Shown here piece after piece: positions 44,084-53,903 of a stretch of 64,000 nucleotides of DNA. Each line of letters opens with the position of its first letter. Within the stretch, counting starts at the first letter, position 1. Origin of the DNA: Paenibacillus sediminis (GTDB lineage: Bacteria; Bacillota; Bacilli; Paenibacillales; Paenibacillaceae); the NCBI RefSeq assembly GCF_017873765.1, contig NZ_JAGGKP010000010.1, forward strand, positions 1 to 64,000, in the 5' to 3' direction. A model generated the notes under the pieces. That model was not told the DNA's origin. It saw nothing but the letters and a program-made list of their open reading frames with translations, and did not search any database. The translations under genes were made by a program, and so were the position numbers.

Positions 44084-45045
44084 TTAATTTACGTTTTTGT
44101 ACCAAGAAATCGTTGTTAACAAGCCTTGTTCGATATCGACCTGGGGTTTGTAGCCAAGCATCAATCCAGCCTTGCTTATATCAGGCAGTCGATCCTTCAT
44201 ATCTTCATATCCGGGACCGTATGCCTTGACATAAGACACATTAACGATCGGAGAAGAAGAGTTTGAGAGCCGCTTAATTTTGTAAGCCAGCTCATTAATA
44301 TTAATACGGTGGGTTGTTCCGATATTAAATACTTGTTTGTCGTACGCCGGATTCATACATGGAAGCAATCCCTTAACAACATCATCGATATAGGTGAAGC
44401 ACCGCGTCTGCTCGCCGGTTCCATATACCGTAATCTCTTTATTATTTAATGCAGCAACGATAAATTTGGGTACGACACCTCCATACTGAGTCGAAGTTGA
44501 CGTGGTCCGTAAGTATTAAATAGACGTACAATCGTAACGGGCAGACCTTTGTCGGAATATGCGAAGCACATATGCTCATCCAGCGCTTTAGCCGTGGCAT
44601 AGCACCACCGATTAATTTGCGGCGGTCCAAGGACGCGGTCAGATTGTTCACTGAATGGGAGTTCATCATTTTTACCATAAATTTCTGACGTCGAAGTGAA
44701 CACGACTTTAATTTGCTTCTTCCAAGCGAGTTCGAGTACGTTTCTGGTGCCATCAATATTTCCTTCGATCACTTTGAGTGGATTTTCAACCGTATTTTTC
44801 ACGCCGAGTACAGCAGCAAGGTGATATACCACTTGAGTATTTTCTAACAATTTCTCTAGAAGCGGGCGATCCAGAATGGATCCCTCCACAAATTGAAAGC
44901 GTCGATTGCTTAAGGCACCAGCAAGAAAATGCTTGTTTCCGTTTGACAGGTCGTCAATGACACACACTTCGTGTCCTTCCCCCAGTAATGCTTGGGCCAA
45001 ATGGGAACCAATGAAGCCGGCACCACCGGTGACAACAATTCTCAT
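44084..45045 (-). pseudogene. NAD-dependent epimerase/dehydratase, one frameshift
   Basis: The first 185 codons (ATG 45045) encode an extended SDR: TGGAGFIGSHLAQAL, VIDDLSNG, STSEIYGKND, YATAKALDEHM and RLFNTYGPRQ. At about 44497 one base is missing; the next frame continues TSTQYGGVVPKFIVAALNNK, EITVYGTGEQTRCFTYIDDV and LPCMNPAYDKQVFNIG to a stop at 44084. Restoring one A gives GPRQTSTQYGG, exactly the family text, and about 320 residues. It is a UDP-glucose 4-epimerase or UDP-glucuronate decarboxylase-like enzyme of sugar-nucleotide metabolism. Sequencing error is a real possibility. It is coupled to an upstream dehydrogenase remnant. Confidence 0.85.
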
Positions 45046-45316
45046 AATGCTCCTCCTCCTAATTGATACACTTTGGCCTTACCGTTGCCAGAGATGATAT
45101 GACGTGTGTCAAAGATGAGGGAAGCATGATTTAATATCTGCTGGGCCGGTAAACTACTATGATTCGTTAATATGACAAGGCAGTCGGTCTCCGCAATGTA
45201 GTATCTGTTAATGGAACGCTGCTCATTTGTTCATCATTTATTTTTACGTTAGGGATAAAAGGATCGTGATATGAGACGTTTGCGCCTCTTTTCTTGAACT
45301 CGTAAAGGTATGAACT
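45042..45316 (-). pseudogene. C-terminal remnant of a UDP-sugar 6-dehydrogenase (WecC-like)
   Basis: The minus strand reads YEFKKRGANVSYHDPFIPNV, then after a frameshift near 45200 DCLVILTNHSSLPAQQILNH and ASLIFDTRHIISGNGKAKVY to a TGA overlapping the epimerase ATG. This is the last third of a UDP-N-acetylglucosamine/UDP-glucose dehydrogenase. The remaining 300 residues are absent, replaced by 200 bases without coding sense, so the old dehydrogenase-epimerase operon lost its first gene. Confidence 0.75.
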
Positions 45317-45518
45317 TATTTACTCTATGCAGTACGATGTGATCGTTGGAGGGCATTTTTAGTTTCTATTGAAAAGTGGGTTTAGGAAAAATGGATGATA
45401 TGAAATAGTTCATCCGCACAAGCCGATTTCAATTCATCCAATATGATAAATAAACGTCTTGATGAAAACGCACATCATCGAGTGGACAAAGCAGAGATTT
45501 TGAGAAAGGAGGAGCATA

Positions 45519-46892
45519 ATGAAGGTTGTATGTATTGGATCAGGTTATGTTGGGACTGTCACTGGGGCAGCCTTCGCCGCTTTGGGACATCGCACAACGG
45601 TTATTGATATCGATCTGGCCAAGGTAAAGCTTATTAATGGTGGGAAAAGTCCTTTTTTTGAACCTGGGCTAGATAAATTAATGCTGGAAATGGTCAATCG
45701 TCAATTGTTAAGCGCAACTACAACCTTTGATGAAGTCTATAATGCCAATATCGTCTTTATTGCGGTAGGAACTCCTTCACGGGAAGATGGTACGGCGGAT
45801 TTAGAACATGTAAAAGCGGCTGCTAGAAACATTGGGGAGCATTTAAATCCAGACCAATTTACGGTCATCGTCAATAAATCTACCGTTCCGGTAGGAACTT
45901 CTGACTTGGTTGGCTCTATACTTGAGGAGACTTCAGGACTTCGTATCAATGAGCATTTCGCTGTTGTTAGTAACCCCGAATTTCTGAGGGAAGGGTTTGC
46001 GCTCGAAGATGTGTTTTTCCCAGACCGAATTGTAGTTGGGACGAATCATAGCGGGGCACGAACCGTGATGAGTGTACTTTACCATCACATTATTGAGCGA
46101 GTGAACTATGGTGAATTATTTCAATGGATTGATTTCAAGGTCAAACAGCAGCAGTCTCCTACAGCGGTATATTTTGAAACGGATACGAAAAGCGCTGAAA
46201 TGATTAAGTATGTATCTAATGCATTTTTGGCCATAAAGATCAGTTATGTTAATGAAGTAGCAAGACTATGCGAAGCATTAGGGGCTAACGTTCTTGACGT
46301 GGCAAGGGGGATGGGGCTCGACTCTCGTATTGGTGAGAAGTTTCTTCAAGTTTCGAGCGGTTGGAGCGGAAGCTGTTTTCCTAAAGATACGACCGAGCTG
46401 TTAGAAACGGGCAGAAAATATAGAACTGATCTAACACTAGTAAGAGCTGCGATAGACTCGAATAATAACATGCTTGAAGCGTGTGTAGATAAAATTAAAC
46501 GACGGCTTAAAACATTGAATGGAAAAAATATTGGGATTCTAGGTCTTACCTTTAAGCCGAATACAGATGATGCACGTCATACTCAGTCATCATATATTAT
46601 TGAGAGATTGATTAAACTAGGAGCTAACGTGAAGGCACATGATCCGAAAGGAATGGATAAGTTTAGAACCATAAATGAACATCTGCAAGTACGTTACTGT
46701 GACAATCCGGAAGATGTGGCGGAGCGCGCTGATGCGATTGTTCTAATGACACACTGGGATGAATACGCGAAACTGAATTGGCAGCTCATAGGTCAGAAGA
46801 TGAGGAATCCCTACCTATTGGATACTCGTAACTTCTTAGTAGGGAATCAAATGAACGAAATCGGGTTTACTTATGAAGGAAATGGTATATAA
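45519..46892 (+). CDS. UDP-glucose/GDP-mannose dehydrogenase family protein (TuaD/Ugd-like)
   Basis: 457 residues, intact. Rossmann domain MKVVCIGSGYVGTVTGAAFA (1-20), central region NKSTVPVGTSD, NPEFLREGFALEDVFFPDRI, catalytic Cys in SSGWSGSCFPKDTTEL (about 285), and C-terminal GLTFKPNTDDARHTQS. It oxidises UDP-glucose to UDP-glucuronate, a precursor for teichuronic acid or exopolysaccharide. GAAAGGAGG lies before ATG 45519. It is divergent from the dehydrogenase remnant and may now provide the activity alone. Confidence 0.92.
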   Translation: MKVVCIGSGYVGTVTGAAFAALGHRTTVIDIDLAKVKLINGGKSPFFEPGLDKLMLEMVNRQLLSATTTFDEVYNANIVFIAVGTPSREDGTADLEHVKAAARNIGEHLNPDQFTVIVNKSTVPVGTSDLVGSILEETSGLRINEHFAVVSNPEFLREGFALEDVFFPDRIVVGTNHSGARTVMSVLYHHIIERVNYGELFQWIDFKVKQQQSPTAVYFETDTKSAEMIKYVSNAFLAIKISYVNEVARLCEALGANVLDVARGMGLDSRIGEKFLQVSSGWSGSCFPKDTTELLETGRKYRTDLTLVRAAIDSNNNMLEACVDKIKRRLKTLNGKNIGILGLTFKPNTDDARHTQSSYIIERLIKLGANVKAHDPKGMDKFRTINEHLQVRYCDNPEDVAERADAIVLMTHWDEYAKLNWQLIGQKMRNPYLLDTRNFLVGNQMNEIGFTYEGNGI

Positions 46893-46999
46893 AATCGGAC
46901 CATGCAGAGAATCGGGAGTGTATTTCCAGGTTCTCTTCTTACATCTAATTTGGAAATATATAGTATAATTCGGATACATATATCGAGGGAGCGATGAGG

Positions 47000-47614
47000 A
47001 TGCAGCTTAAATGGCTTGAGTGGGCAAAACAAATCCAGGCGGTATGCCAAGCGGGTCTTGCTTATTCGAAGGATATATATGATTTAGAGAGGTTTGAGCA
47101 GCTTCGAAAATTAAGTATCGAAATTTTAAATGAGTATACAGAGGTTGAAGTGGAGAAAATCAAGTCTTTATTTGCGAACGAATCCGGTTATCCAACTCCT
47201 AAAGTGGATATCCGGGGAGTCGTATTTAAGGACGATAAAATCTTGCTTGTAAAAGAACGGGTTGATGGTGCTTGGGCCATGCCTGGAGGCTGGGCGGATA
47301 TCGGTTTATCGCCCAAAGAGGTGGCTGTAAAAGAGGTGAAAGAAGAATCAGGACTCGATGTTAGGCCCGTGAGACTGCTAGGCATTATCGACAAGAAGTT
47401 TCATGATCATCCGCCGTCTGCGCTTCATGTATATAAAATTTTTATTTTGTGCGAGATCACTGGAGGTGAACCTGCGGCGGGGATCGAAACCATACAAGTT
47501 GATTTTTTTAAAAAAGACAACTTGCCAAATCTATCTGCAGATCGAAACACGGAGAAACAAATTAAAGCATTATTTGAAATAAGAAATAAAAATACAGAAG
47601 TGTTGCTTGATTGA
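47000..47614 (+). CDS. NUDIX hydrolase with NUDIX_N_2 domain
   Basis: 204 residues. The N-terminal helical domain (LEWAKQIQAVCQAGLAYSKD, about 1-60) is the NUDIX_N_2 type. The NUDIX box reads GGWADIGLSPKEVAVKEVKE followed by ESG, with Lys for the usual Arg in REUXEE. ADP-ribose pyrophosphatase-like enzymes of this class hydrolyse nucleoside diphosphate derivatives. ATG 47000 is 8 bases from GAGGGAG; ATG 46994 is too close to it. A TATAAT at 46964 is the likely -10. Confidence 0.85.
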   Translation: MQLKWLEWAKQIQAVCQAGLAYSKDIYDLERFEQLRKLSIEILNEYTEVEVEKIKSLFANESGYPTPKVDIRGVVFKDDKILLVKERVDGAWAMPGGWADIGLSPKEVAVKEVKEESGLDVRPVRLLGIIDKKFHDHPPSALHVYKIFILCEITGGEPAAGIETIQVDFFKKDNLPNLSADRNTEKQIKALFEIRNKNTEVLLD

Positions 47615-47621
47615 CATAACA

Positions 47622-47653
47622 TAAAAACAAGGCGGTCAGCCCGCCTTGTTTTG
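47622..47653. terminator. Bidirectional terminator between NUDIX and aldehyde dehydrogenase genes
   Basis: AAAACAAGGCGG-TCAGC-CCGCCTTGTTTT; symmetrical, serving both convergent genes. Confidence 0.9.
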
Positions 47654-47670
47654 TATTTTATACGAATAAA

Positions 47671-49155
47671 TTAATTCAAATTCACCCACACGCTTTTAAC
47701 TTCCGTATAGTTATTCAGTGCATATGAACCCATTTCGCGGCCCATACCGGATTGTTTGTAGCCTCCGAATGGTGATGCTGCGTCAAAGGCGTTGTAGCAG
47801 TTAACCCAGACTGTTCCGGCTTTGAGGCGGCTGGCAATTTCGTGCGCTGCTTTTACATTTTCCGTCCATAAGCCTGCTGCGAGTCCATAGTCACTGTTGT
47901 TCGCTCTTCTGACGACATCGTCAAAGTCTTCGAATGGCATTGCTGCGACGACAGGACCGAAAATTTCTTCTTTCGCGATCGTCATATCATCTCTTACATT
48001 GGCGAAGATCGTCGGAGAGACAAAGTAGCCTTGGTCAAACGGATTGCCGCCGCCTACTAACAGCTCAGCACCTTCGTCTTGCCCAATCTCTACATAACGC
48101 ATAACACGTGACTGTTGTTCCTCAGATACGAGCGGTCCAATTTGGGTTTCGGAGCTTAGTCCCGGACCTTGTCTAATCTTCTGGGAATGAGACACGAGAT
48201 CAGCAACGACGTTATCGTAAGATTTCTTCTGGATGAACAGCCGTGAACCAGCGCAGCACACTTGACCTTGGTTGAACATGATACCTGAGAGAGCCCCAGG
48301 GATTGCCCGCGTCATATCAGCATCCGGTAAAATGATATTAGGCGATTTGCCGCCGAGCTCGAGTGTAACACGTTTCAAACTGTCGGCCGCCTGTCTCATA
48401 ATGATTTTGCCTACTTCAGTGGAGCCTGTAAATGCAATTTTGTTCACGAGTGGATGGTTTACAAGCGCTTGGCCTGCTGTCTCTCCAAATCCTGGAACGA
48501 CATTAATAACACCTTCTGGAAAACCAGCTTCTTGTATCAATTCCGCTAAATAGAGGGCTGACAGCGGAGTTTGTTCAGCCGGTTTCAATACCACGGTACA
48601 GCCTATAGCTAGAGCAGCTCCAAGCTTCCACATCGCCATAAGAAGCGGGAAGTTCCAAGGAATGATTTGACCAACGACACCAACGGGCTCGTGGCGGGTA
48701 TAGTTAAAGAAAGGGCCGCTTACAGGAATTGTCTGTCCAACGATTTTCGTTGCCCATCCTGCGTAGTAGCGCATGTGTTCAATCGCGAGCGGAATGTCAG
48801 CGTTGGTCGTTTCATTGATCGGCTTACCATTGTCTAACGTTTCAAGCTGTGCGAGGGCTTCGCTATGTTCCTCCATAAGATCAGCGAGCTTATACATTAG
48901 GCGGCTGCGCTGTGCCGCACTCATTCGGCTCCAAGGTCCTTCGTCAAACGCAGCTCGTGCAGCGCGTACCGCAAGATCGATGTCCTCGGCGTCGCCTTCG
49001 CTCACAACAGCTAGCGTCTCACCTGTGGCTGGGTTCGGAGTAGTAAATGTTTTTCCGGACGCCGACTCAACAAATTCACCATTGATAAACATCTTTTTAG
49101 TTCCATTCAGAAACTTAGCTACTCTTTCATTGACATCCGCAGTAATTTGATTCAT
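47671..49155 (-). CDS. Aldehyde dehydrogenase
   Basis: 494 residues, NAD(P)-dependent aldehyde dehydrogenase. PWNFPLLMAMWKLGAALAIG binds the cofactor, FTGSTEVGK follows, the general base Glu is in LELGGKSPN, the catalytic Cys in FNQGQVCCAGSRL, and KEEIFGPV plus SPFGGYKQSGMGRE near the end. It oxidises an aldehyde to the acid. ATG 49155 follows GAGGAGGG. It is divergent from an HxlR-type regulator. Confidence 0.94.
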   Translation of the reverse strand: MNQITADVNERVAKFLNGTKKMFINGEFVESASGKTFTTPNPATGETLAVVSEGDAEDIDLAVRAARAAFDEGPWSRMSAAQRSRLMYKLADLMEEHSEALAQLETLDNGKPINETTNADIPLAIEHMRYYAGWATKIVGQTIPVSGPFFNYTRHEPVGVVGQIIPWNFPLLMAMWKLGAALAIGCTVVLKPAEQTPLSALYLAELIQEAGFPEGVINVVPGFGETAGQALVNHPLVNKIAFTGSTEVGKIIMRQAADSLKRVTLELGGKSPNIILPDADMTRAIPGALSGIMFNQGQVCCAGSRLFIQKKSYDNVVADLVSHSQKIRQGPGLSSETQIGPLVSEEQQSRVMRYVEIGQDEGAELLVGGGNPFDQGYFVSPTIFANVRDDMTIAKEEIFGPVVAAMPFEDFDDVVRRANNSDYGLAAGLWTENVKAAHEIASRLKAGTVWVNCYNAFDAASPFGGYKQSGMGREMGSYALNNYTEVKSVWVNLN

Positions 49156-49181
49156 GCACACCCTCCTCATTTTATACTATT

Positions 49182-49254
49182 TTGGTAACGGTTATATTAT
49201 ATGTTAGTTTGTTATCTTGTTAAAGAACGCACTTTTTTGTTATTTAGTTACCAA
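49182..49254. promoter_or_regulatory. Inverted operator sites between the aldehyde dehydrogenase and HxlR genes
   Basis: TTGGTAAC (49182-49189) and GTTACCAA (49247-49254) are perfect inverted copies 57 bases apart, with further GTTA-type words between (GTTATA, GTTAG, GTTATC). HxlR-type proteins bind such AT-rich dyads; binding here is inference. Confidence 0.45.
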
Positions 49255-49300
49255 GATGTTACTATTAAATTAAAATAAGGATATTGGATGGTGATTGTTC

Positions 49301-49684
49301 TTGTCCGATCGTGATAATAAAACGACGAGGCACCAATTCCGAGATCAGCAAATGAACTGTCATGAGGAGCTTACCATTTCAATCATCAGCGGCAAGTGGA
49401 AAATTGATATTATTTATTATTTAGAGATGGAGGGGACATTACGATTTAATGAATTTCGCAAGAAATTTCCGAAACTTTCACATAAAGTGCTGACGCAGCA
49501 ATTGAGGGAACTCGAGACAGACGGAATCGTACATCGTAAGGTATATACGGAGATTCCTCCTCGAGTCGAATATTCCCTTACACCACGAGGCCAGTCTTTA
49601 CTTCCGATCCTCCGTTTAATAAACGAATGGGGACATGATCACCTATCATATTATGTGGAGAAGGACAAACAAACAGAACAATAA
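49301..49684 (+). CDS. HxlR family transcriptional regulator
   Basis: 127 residues, DUF24/HxlR winged helix: MNCHEELTISIISGKWKIDI with the conserved redox-reactive Cys, LRFNEFRKKFPKLSHKVLTQ and the wing ETDGIVHRKVYTEIPPRVEY. Such proteins sense electrophiles or aldehydes through the N-terminal Cys (YodB, HypR), fitting control of the divergent aldehyde dehydrogenase. TTG 49301 is chosen after GGATGGTGA; ATG 49352, at the motif, lacks a site. Confidence 0.85.
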   Translation: MSDRDNKTTRHQFRDQQMNCHEELTISIISGKWKIDIIYYLEMEGTLRFNEFRKKFPKLSHKVLTQQLRELETDGIVHRKVYTEIPPRVEYSLTPRGQSLLPILRLINEWGHDHLSYYVEKDKQTEQ

Positions 49685-49704
49685 CTGTTCTAGAGGAGGG
49701 GACT

Positions 49705-50006
49705 ATGGGGCAGAAGTTAAGGTGGGGAGTTATCAGTACAGCAGGAATCGCTGTGCGATCGGTTATTCCGGCGATTGTGCAATCCTCAAGAGACCAGATA
49801 ATGAATTTATCGTATATTCCCATGGAAAACGTCGTCATGAGCATGTCACTAGTACGGACCCTTACGTAATTCAGGTTGATGATTTTGCGCGTGCAGTGTT
49901 TGAAGAACAGCATCCGAAGTTCACTCCAGAGGATTCAATATCCAATATGCGGCTAATTGATGCATGTCTGCGCTCTGCAAGGGAAAGAATGAGAGTTTCA
50001 CTTTAA
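49705..50006 (+). pseudogene. Gfo/Idh/MocA oxidoreductase with large internal deletion
   Basis: GAGGAGGGG precedes ATG 49705 and MGQKLRWGVISTAGIAVRSV, the Rossmann start of a Gfo/Idh/MocA protein. Near 49797 the text jumps to another frame and to the C-terminus, DEFIVYSHGKRRHEHVTSTD with PYVIQVDDFARAVFEEQHPK and ACLRSARERMRVSL. About 230-250 residues between are missing. A clear deletion remnant. Confidence 0.8.
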
Positions 50007-50215
50007 TAACGGGAAATTCGTCTATTTCATACTCAAATGAGAGGGGTTCCGTATCACACGGTTATGGACCTCATGGGATGCGCGCTATAGGGAAATGGAT
50101 GGAAGCAAGGTACAATCGTTCACAGCATCGCGGTTGATGCAGACTATGCTGCTTGGCACGAACGTTCCCAGATGCCTCTGCTCTCTTGGTCGTCTCAGGC
50201 GCTCTAGCAATATTA
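50007..50215. other. Region without a supported gene
   Basis: Three short frames carry protein-like text (for example SHGYGPHGMRAIGKWMEARY and DADYAAWHERSQMPLLSW) but none has a start, a ribosome binding site or a match I know. They may be further debris of deleted genes. Confidence 0.4.
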
Positions 50216-50253
50216 AAAACCGATTCTTCGAAAGAAGAGTCGGTATTTTTTTA
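50216..50253. terminator. Terminator hairpin
   Basis: ACCGATTCTTC-GAAA-GAAGAGTCGGT with A tract before and TTTTTTT after. The 50254-50421 stretch beyond it is the ilvE leader; no T-box features are seen. Confidence 0.85.
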
Positions 50254-50421
50254 CTGCAATATTGTGAATACAGCTTGCCCTAATTCATATAATGCGCGTA
50301 TACTATGTTTCAATAATACTTGTCCGGCTTCGTTCATAAATATCTTTTGGTAGAAGCCTGAATAAATTATACTTACCGAGATTTTGCATACAGCGAGAAC
50401 ATGATTGGAGGGCGTGTAGTC

Positions 50422-51492
50422 ATGGAAGGTCAACTTAAAATTGAACGCAGAGAAGTATTGAAAGAAAAACCTGATTTTAGTCGTTTAGGGTTTGGGCAAT
50501 ATTTTACAGATCATATGCTCATCATTGATTACAAAGAAGGAAAGGGATGGCATGATGCAAGAATCGTCCCTTATGCTCCCATTACGCTCGATCCGGCAGC
50601 TATGGTATTTCATTATGGACAGACGGTGTTTGAAGGATTGAAAGCGTTCAAAACAACCGATAACCGTGTCTTGTTATTTAGACCGGAAAAGAATTTTGCG
50701 AGACTCAATCGTTCTAACGATCGATTAACGATTCCGCAAATTGATGAAGAGCAGGTTTTGGAAGCATTAAAAGCGCTCATTTCGCTTGAAAAAGATTGGA
50801 TTCCTACAGAACCAGGCACGTCTCTCTATATTAGACCTTTTATTATTGCAACTGAGCCATGTCTAGGTGTGCGTGCATCGCATGAATATAAACTAATGGT
50901 CATTCTATCGCCTGTCGGTGCCTATTATGCGGAAGGACTTGAGCCTGTCCATATTAATGTGGAAAGTAAATATGTTCGTGCAGTACGCGGCGGTACAGGT
51001 GCTGCGAAGACGGCAGGGAACTATGCTTCTAGTATTAAAGCTCAGGTCGAAGCTAAAGAAAGCGGATATTCTCAAGTGCTTTGGCTTGATGGCATCGAAC
51101 AACGGTATATTGAAGAAGTTGGCAGCATGAACGTCTTCTTCAAAATCGATGGACAGGTGCTGACGCCAGAACTGAATGGCAGCATTTTAGACGGAGTGAC
51201 GAGAGACTCGATCATCACATTGCTTAAAGAGTGGGGAATTCCTGTCGTTGAACGAAAATTGTCGATTGAAGAGCTACATGAAGCTTATCAAAATGGCACT
51301 TTCGAGGAAGCATTTGGAACAGGAACGGCAGCGGTCATCTCTCCGATCGGTGAACTGAACTGGCTTAATCATAAAATGATCATTAACGATGGCAAAATTG
51401 GCGAACTGTCTCAGAAACTGTACGATACGATTACAGGCATTCAAACAGGCAAACTTGCCGATCCATTTCATTGGGTTGTTGAAGTGAATTAA
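50422..51492 (+). CDS. ilvE: Branched-chain amino acid aminotransferase
   Basis: 356 residues, class IV PLP aminotransferase, IlvE type [42 protein letters not shown], the PLP Lys in [33 protein letters not shown] and [15 protein letters not shown] are visible. It transfers the amino group between glutamate and leucine, isoleucine or valine. ATG 50422 is 10 bases after GGAGGG; ATG 50401 lacks a site. Confidence 0.95.
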   Translation: MEGQLKIERREVLKEKPDFSRLGFGQYFTDHMLIIDYKEGKGWHDARIVPYAPITLDPAAMVFHYGQTVFEGLKAFKTTDNRVLLFRPEKNFARLNRSNDRLTIPQIDEEQVLEALKALISLEKDWIPTEPGTSLYIRPFIIATEPCLGVRASHEYKLMVILSPVGAYYAEGLEPVHINVESKYVRAVRGGTGAAKTAGNYASSIKAQVEAKESGYSQVLWLDGIEQRYIEEVGSMNVFFKIDGQVLTPELNGSILDGVTRDSIITLLKEWGIPVVERKLSIEELHEAYQNGTFEEAFGTGTAAVISPIGELNWLNHKMIINDGKIGELSQKLYDTITGIQTGKLADPFHWVVEVN

Positions 51493-51498
51493 AAGAAT

Positions 51499-51543
51499 GA
51501 GGCCCTCCTTTAGCAGGTTGCTGAAGGAAGGCCTTTATTTTTA
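51499..51543. terminator. Terminator between ilvE and the convergent oxidoreductase gene
   Basis: AGGCCCTCCTTTAGCA and TGCTGAAGGAAGGCCT form the stem, followed by TTATTTTTATT. Confidence 0.85.
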
Positions 51544-52629
51544 TTAAAGTTGAGGGATATGAATGTCTACTTCACGCTTCAGCTCCGCTGAGCGAAGTAC
51601 TCCGTCGATAATGGCTTGATTGTACAAAATATCTTCGCCAGGGATCGGAGCAGGTCCGCCTTGCTCGATGGCATGGACGAAATCTTGAACCTTCGCGTTA
51701 AATAGATTAATGCTGTGCTCGATGATCGGTATCGGACTTTCGGTATGATGCTTATTTACATCATGATACAGCTTAATGCTTCCCACTTTACCATCCCATA
51801 CACCGCTCCAAGGTCCTGTCCCTGCAGGCGTCACTTTAAGTCCAGCGTCGGTTCCAAGGAACATTGTCGCTCCGAGCGTATCCATGTGCATCGCCCATGA
51901 AATTTTATAGTTAAGAACGATATCGCCTTCTAACCGCACCATAGCAACCCCGAAATCTTCAACATCGAACTTGTCAGCCTCGCTGTGATATTTCGGATTC
52001 GCTCCAAAATAATTGGAAGTAAATGCGGAAACCGTCAATGGTTTCGGATAACCGAGCGCGTTCAGCGCCATATCTAGCGAATAACAACCTATATCCGCCA
52101 TAGCTCCTGCACCTGCAAGGTCTTTGCGGATAAACGTTCCGCCCGGCATGCCGCGGCGTCTGCCTCCGCCAGTCTCTACGTAGTACACTTTCCCGAGCTC
52201 TCCAGACTGAACAAAGCTGCGCACGATTTCCATGTTAGGGTCATAACGAGGCTGGAAACCAACGGTCAGCATTTTATCATTTTTCTTTGACGCTCGTACC
52301 ATATCGATGGATTGTTCAAGAGTTACTGACATCGGTTTCTCGACGAGCACATGCTTGCCTACATTCAGTGCATCGACAGTCGTCTCGTGATGAGCGAAAT
52401 TAGGTGTGCAGATACTCACTCCGTCCAAATCCAGCTCCAGCAAGCGGCGGTGATCTGTGAATGCAAGCGCGGTCCCAAGCTGTTCAGCTTGAATGAACTG
52501 CTCTGCTTTGCCTGATACGATATCCGCTACAGCCACAATATCTACATTGTCCATCGTTCGATAGCCTGCTACATGCGCACGGGCAATTCCGCCAGTACCG
52601 ATAATCCCAATACGAATTGTTTTTGACAT
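51544..52629 (-). CDS. Gfo/Idh/MocA family oxidoreductase
   Basis: 361 residues. Rossmann domain IRIGIIGTGGIARAHVAGYR, then NFAHHETTVDALNVGKHVLV, EKPMS (catalytic Lys), and the C-terminal alpha/beta domain with GAGAMADIGCYSLDMALNALG. It oxidises a sugar or inositol with NAD(P). ATG 52629 follows AAGGAGG. With the next gene it forms a same-strand pair, probably once linked with the sugar ABC transporter of which one permease remains. Confidence 0.9.
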   Translation of the reverse strand: MSKTIRIGIIGTGGIARAHVAGYRTMDNVDIVAVADIVSGKAEQFIQAEQLGTALAFTDHRRLLELDLDGVSICTPNFAHHETTVDALNVGKHVLVEKPMSVTLEQSIDMVRASKKNDKMLTVGFQPRYDPNMEIVRSFVQSGELGKVYYVETGGGRRRGMPGGTFIRKDLAGAGAMADIGCYSLDMALNALGYPKPLTVSAFTSNYFGANPKYHSEADKFDVEDFGVAMVRLEGDIVLNYKISWAMHMDTLGATMFLGTDAGLKVTPAGTGPWSGVWDGKVGSIKLYHDVNKHHTESPIPIIEHSINLFNAKVQDFVHAIEQGGPAPIPGEDILYNQAIIDGVLRSAELKREVDIHIPQL

Positions 52630-52766
52630 GTGTACAACCTCCTTCACATTTCATTCATATGCTGGTATGTACAGAAGATTGCTCTTTATATTGTTTTGGC
52701 GTTATACCGATCTTTGGAAGGGTCTATTTTTCATAATGGATAATTGCAGCGGGCCAATCGCTTTGT

Positions 52767-53759
52767 TCATGGTTGTAATTCGTTAAGCCCAACAGCCCGA
52801 TTGTATTGAACCGATAAATAAGAAGCTTCCATTAATCTTGTTAAATCGGTAGCGAGCTGAATGTTATGATCTGCGCGGGTAGATTTCTGAATGTGGCCAA
52901 CCCATTGGTTGAAGGCATTCGGCGCATTGCTAGGGATCTCTCTTTCAATCCATCCTTGGCTGTCCAATCGACTACTGCGAACAAGCAGTTTATGGTCTGG
53001 TGTTCCGTAGAGCAGAGTGCCTTCTTTGCCGTGCAATTCAATCGTAAATGGAGAGAAGCTGTTCACGAAGCCGGTCTCGACAATCCCAATCGCGCCATTT
53101 TTGAACTTCAGTACCGCTACGGCGTTATCTTCTACTTCTTTACCCGTTATATATCCGAAGTGAGCACTTACGCTTTCGGGTTCACCTAGAAACAGCCGAT
53201 TTAAATACATAGGGTGACACCCGAGATCGATAAGTGCACCGCCTTTCGTTTGTTCTAAATTATAGAAGTGCTCTGGCAGCCATCCAGCGGTTGCCCCATT
53301 ATGAGATAGACGCACCCTAGACAGAGTCAATTCTCCGAGCAGTTCCTCTTCTAGCACTTGCTGGATAGCAAGCGTGTAACCATCATTAAGTCTTGGCAAT
53401 GAGACAGTAAGTGCGACATTCGCTTGGTTAACCGCTGCTAATATTTCGTTCACCTCTTGCAGCGTTGAAGCGAGAACTTTTTCCGTAAAAATATGTTTAC
53501 CTGCCTGAGCAGCCTTGACCATAACATCCCGGTGCAAGCTGGTAGGGGTATCCACAATAACCGCATCAATTTCATCATTTGCAAGCAATTCATCCAGTGA
53601 CTCATAATAACGGACACCTCTTGCCTTGGCTTCCTTGCGCCCACGTTCTGGAATTTCATCCCATACTGCTGTGATTTGCGTATCTGGATGCTGCGTGGCA
53701 TATTCTGCATACTCTCCCGCATGAACATGCCAAAAACTTAACATGGCCACATTAATCAT
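52767..53759 (-). CDS. Gfo/Idh/MocA family oxidoreductase
   Basis: 330 residues. It opens with INVAMLSFWHVHAGEYAEYA, an unusual start where the GxGxxG loop is replaced by a His-rich SFWHVHAG, as in a subgroup acting on sugar derivatives. TPTSLHRDVMVKAAQAGKHI and FTEKVLA (catalytic Lys) follow, then GGALIDLGCHPMYLNRLFLG. ATG 53759 is 8 bases after AAAGGA. Likely first gene of the pair with 51544-52629, 137 bases apart. Confidence 0.86.
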   Translation of the reverse strand: MINVAMLSFWHVHAGEYAEYATQHPDTQITAVWDEIPERGRKEAKARGVRYYESLDELLANDEIDAVIVDTPTSLHRDVMVKAAQAGKHIFTEKVLASTLQEVNEILAAVNQANVALTVSLPRLNDGYTLAIQQVLEEELLGELTLSRVRLSHNGATAGWLPEHFYNLEQTKGGALIDLGCHPMYLNRLFLGEPESVSAHFGYITGKEVEDNAVAVLKFKNGAIGIVETGFVNSFSPFTIELHGKEGTLLYGTPDHKLLVRSSRLDSQGWIEREIPSNAPNAFNQWVGHIQKSTRADHNIQLATDLTRLMEASYLSVQYNRAVGLNELQP

Positions 53760-53903
53760 CTTATTCATCCTTTCGAACTACAATAATACGACACACCAAC
53801 AGAGTAACACACTCAATTCTATGTATGCATATTTTCTTGACAATAGGACTGCATAATTACGACGTGATCAAGAGCATAATTATCAATTGTTAATTTATCC
53901 CAA

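Noticed and set aside
50254-50421. T-box leader before ilvE
   Set aside because: No specifier stem, T-box sequence or antiterminator could be found; the only hairpin lies upstream and ends other transcription.
50251-50433. Minus-strand frame ending LLKHSIRALYELGQAVFTILQ
   Set aside because: The end looks protein-like, but there is no ribosome binding site and it lies over the ilvE leader; possible remnant, not supported enough to list.
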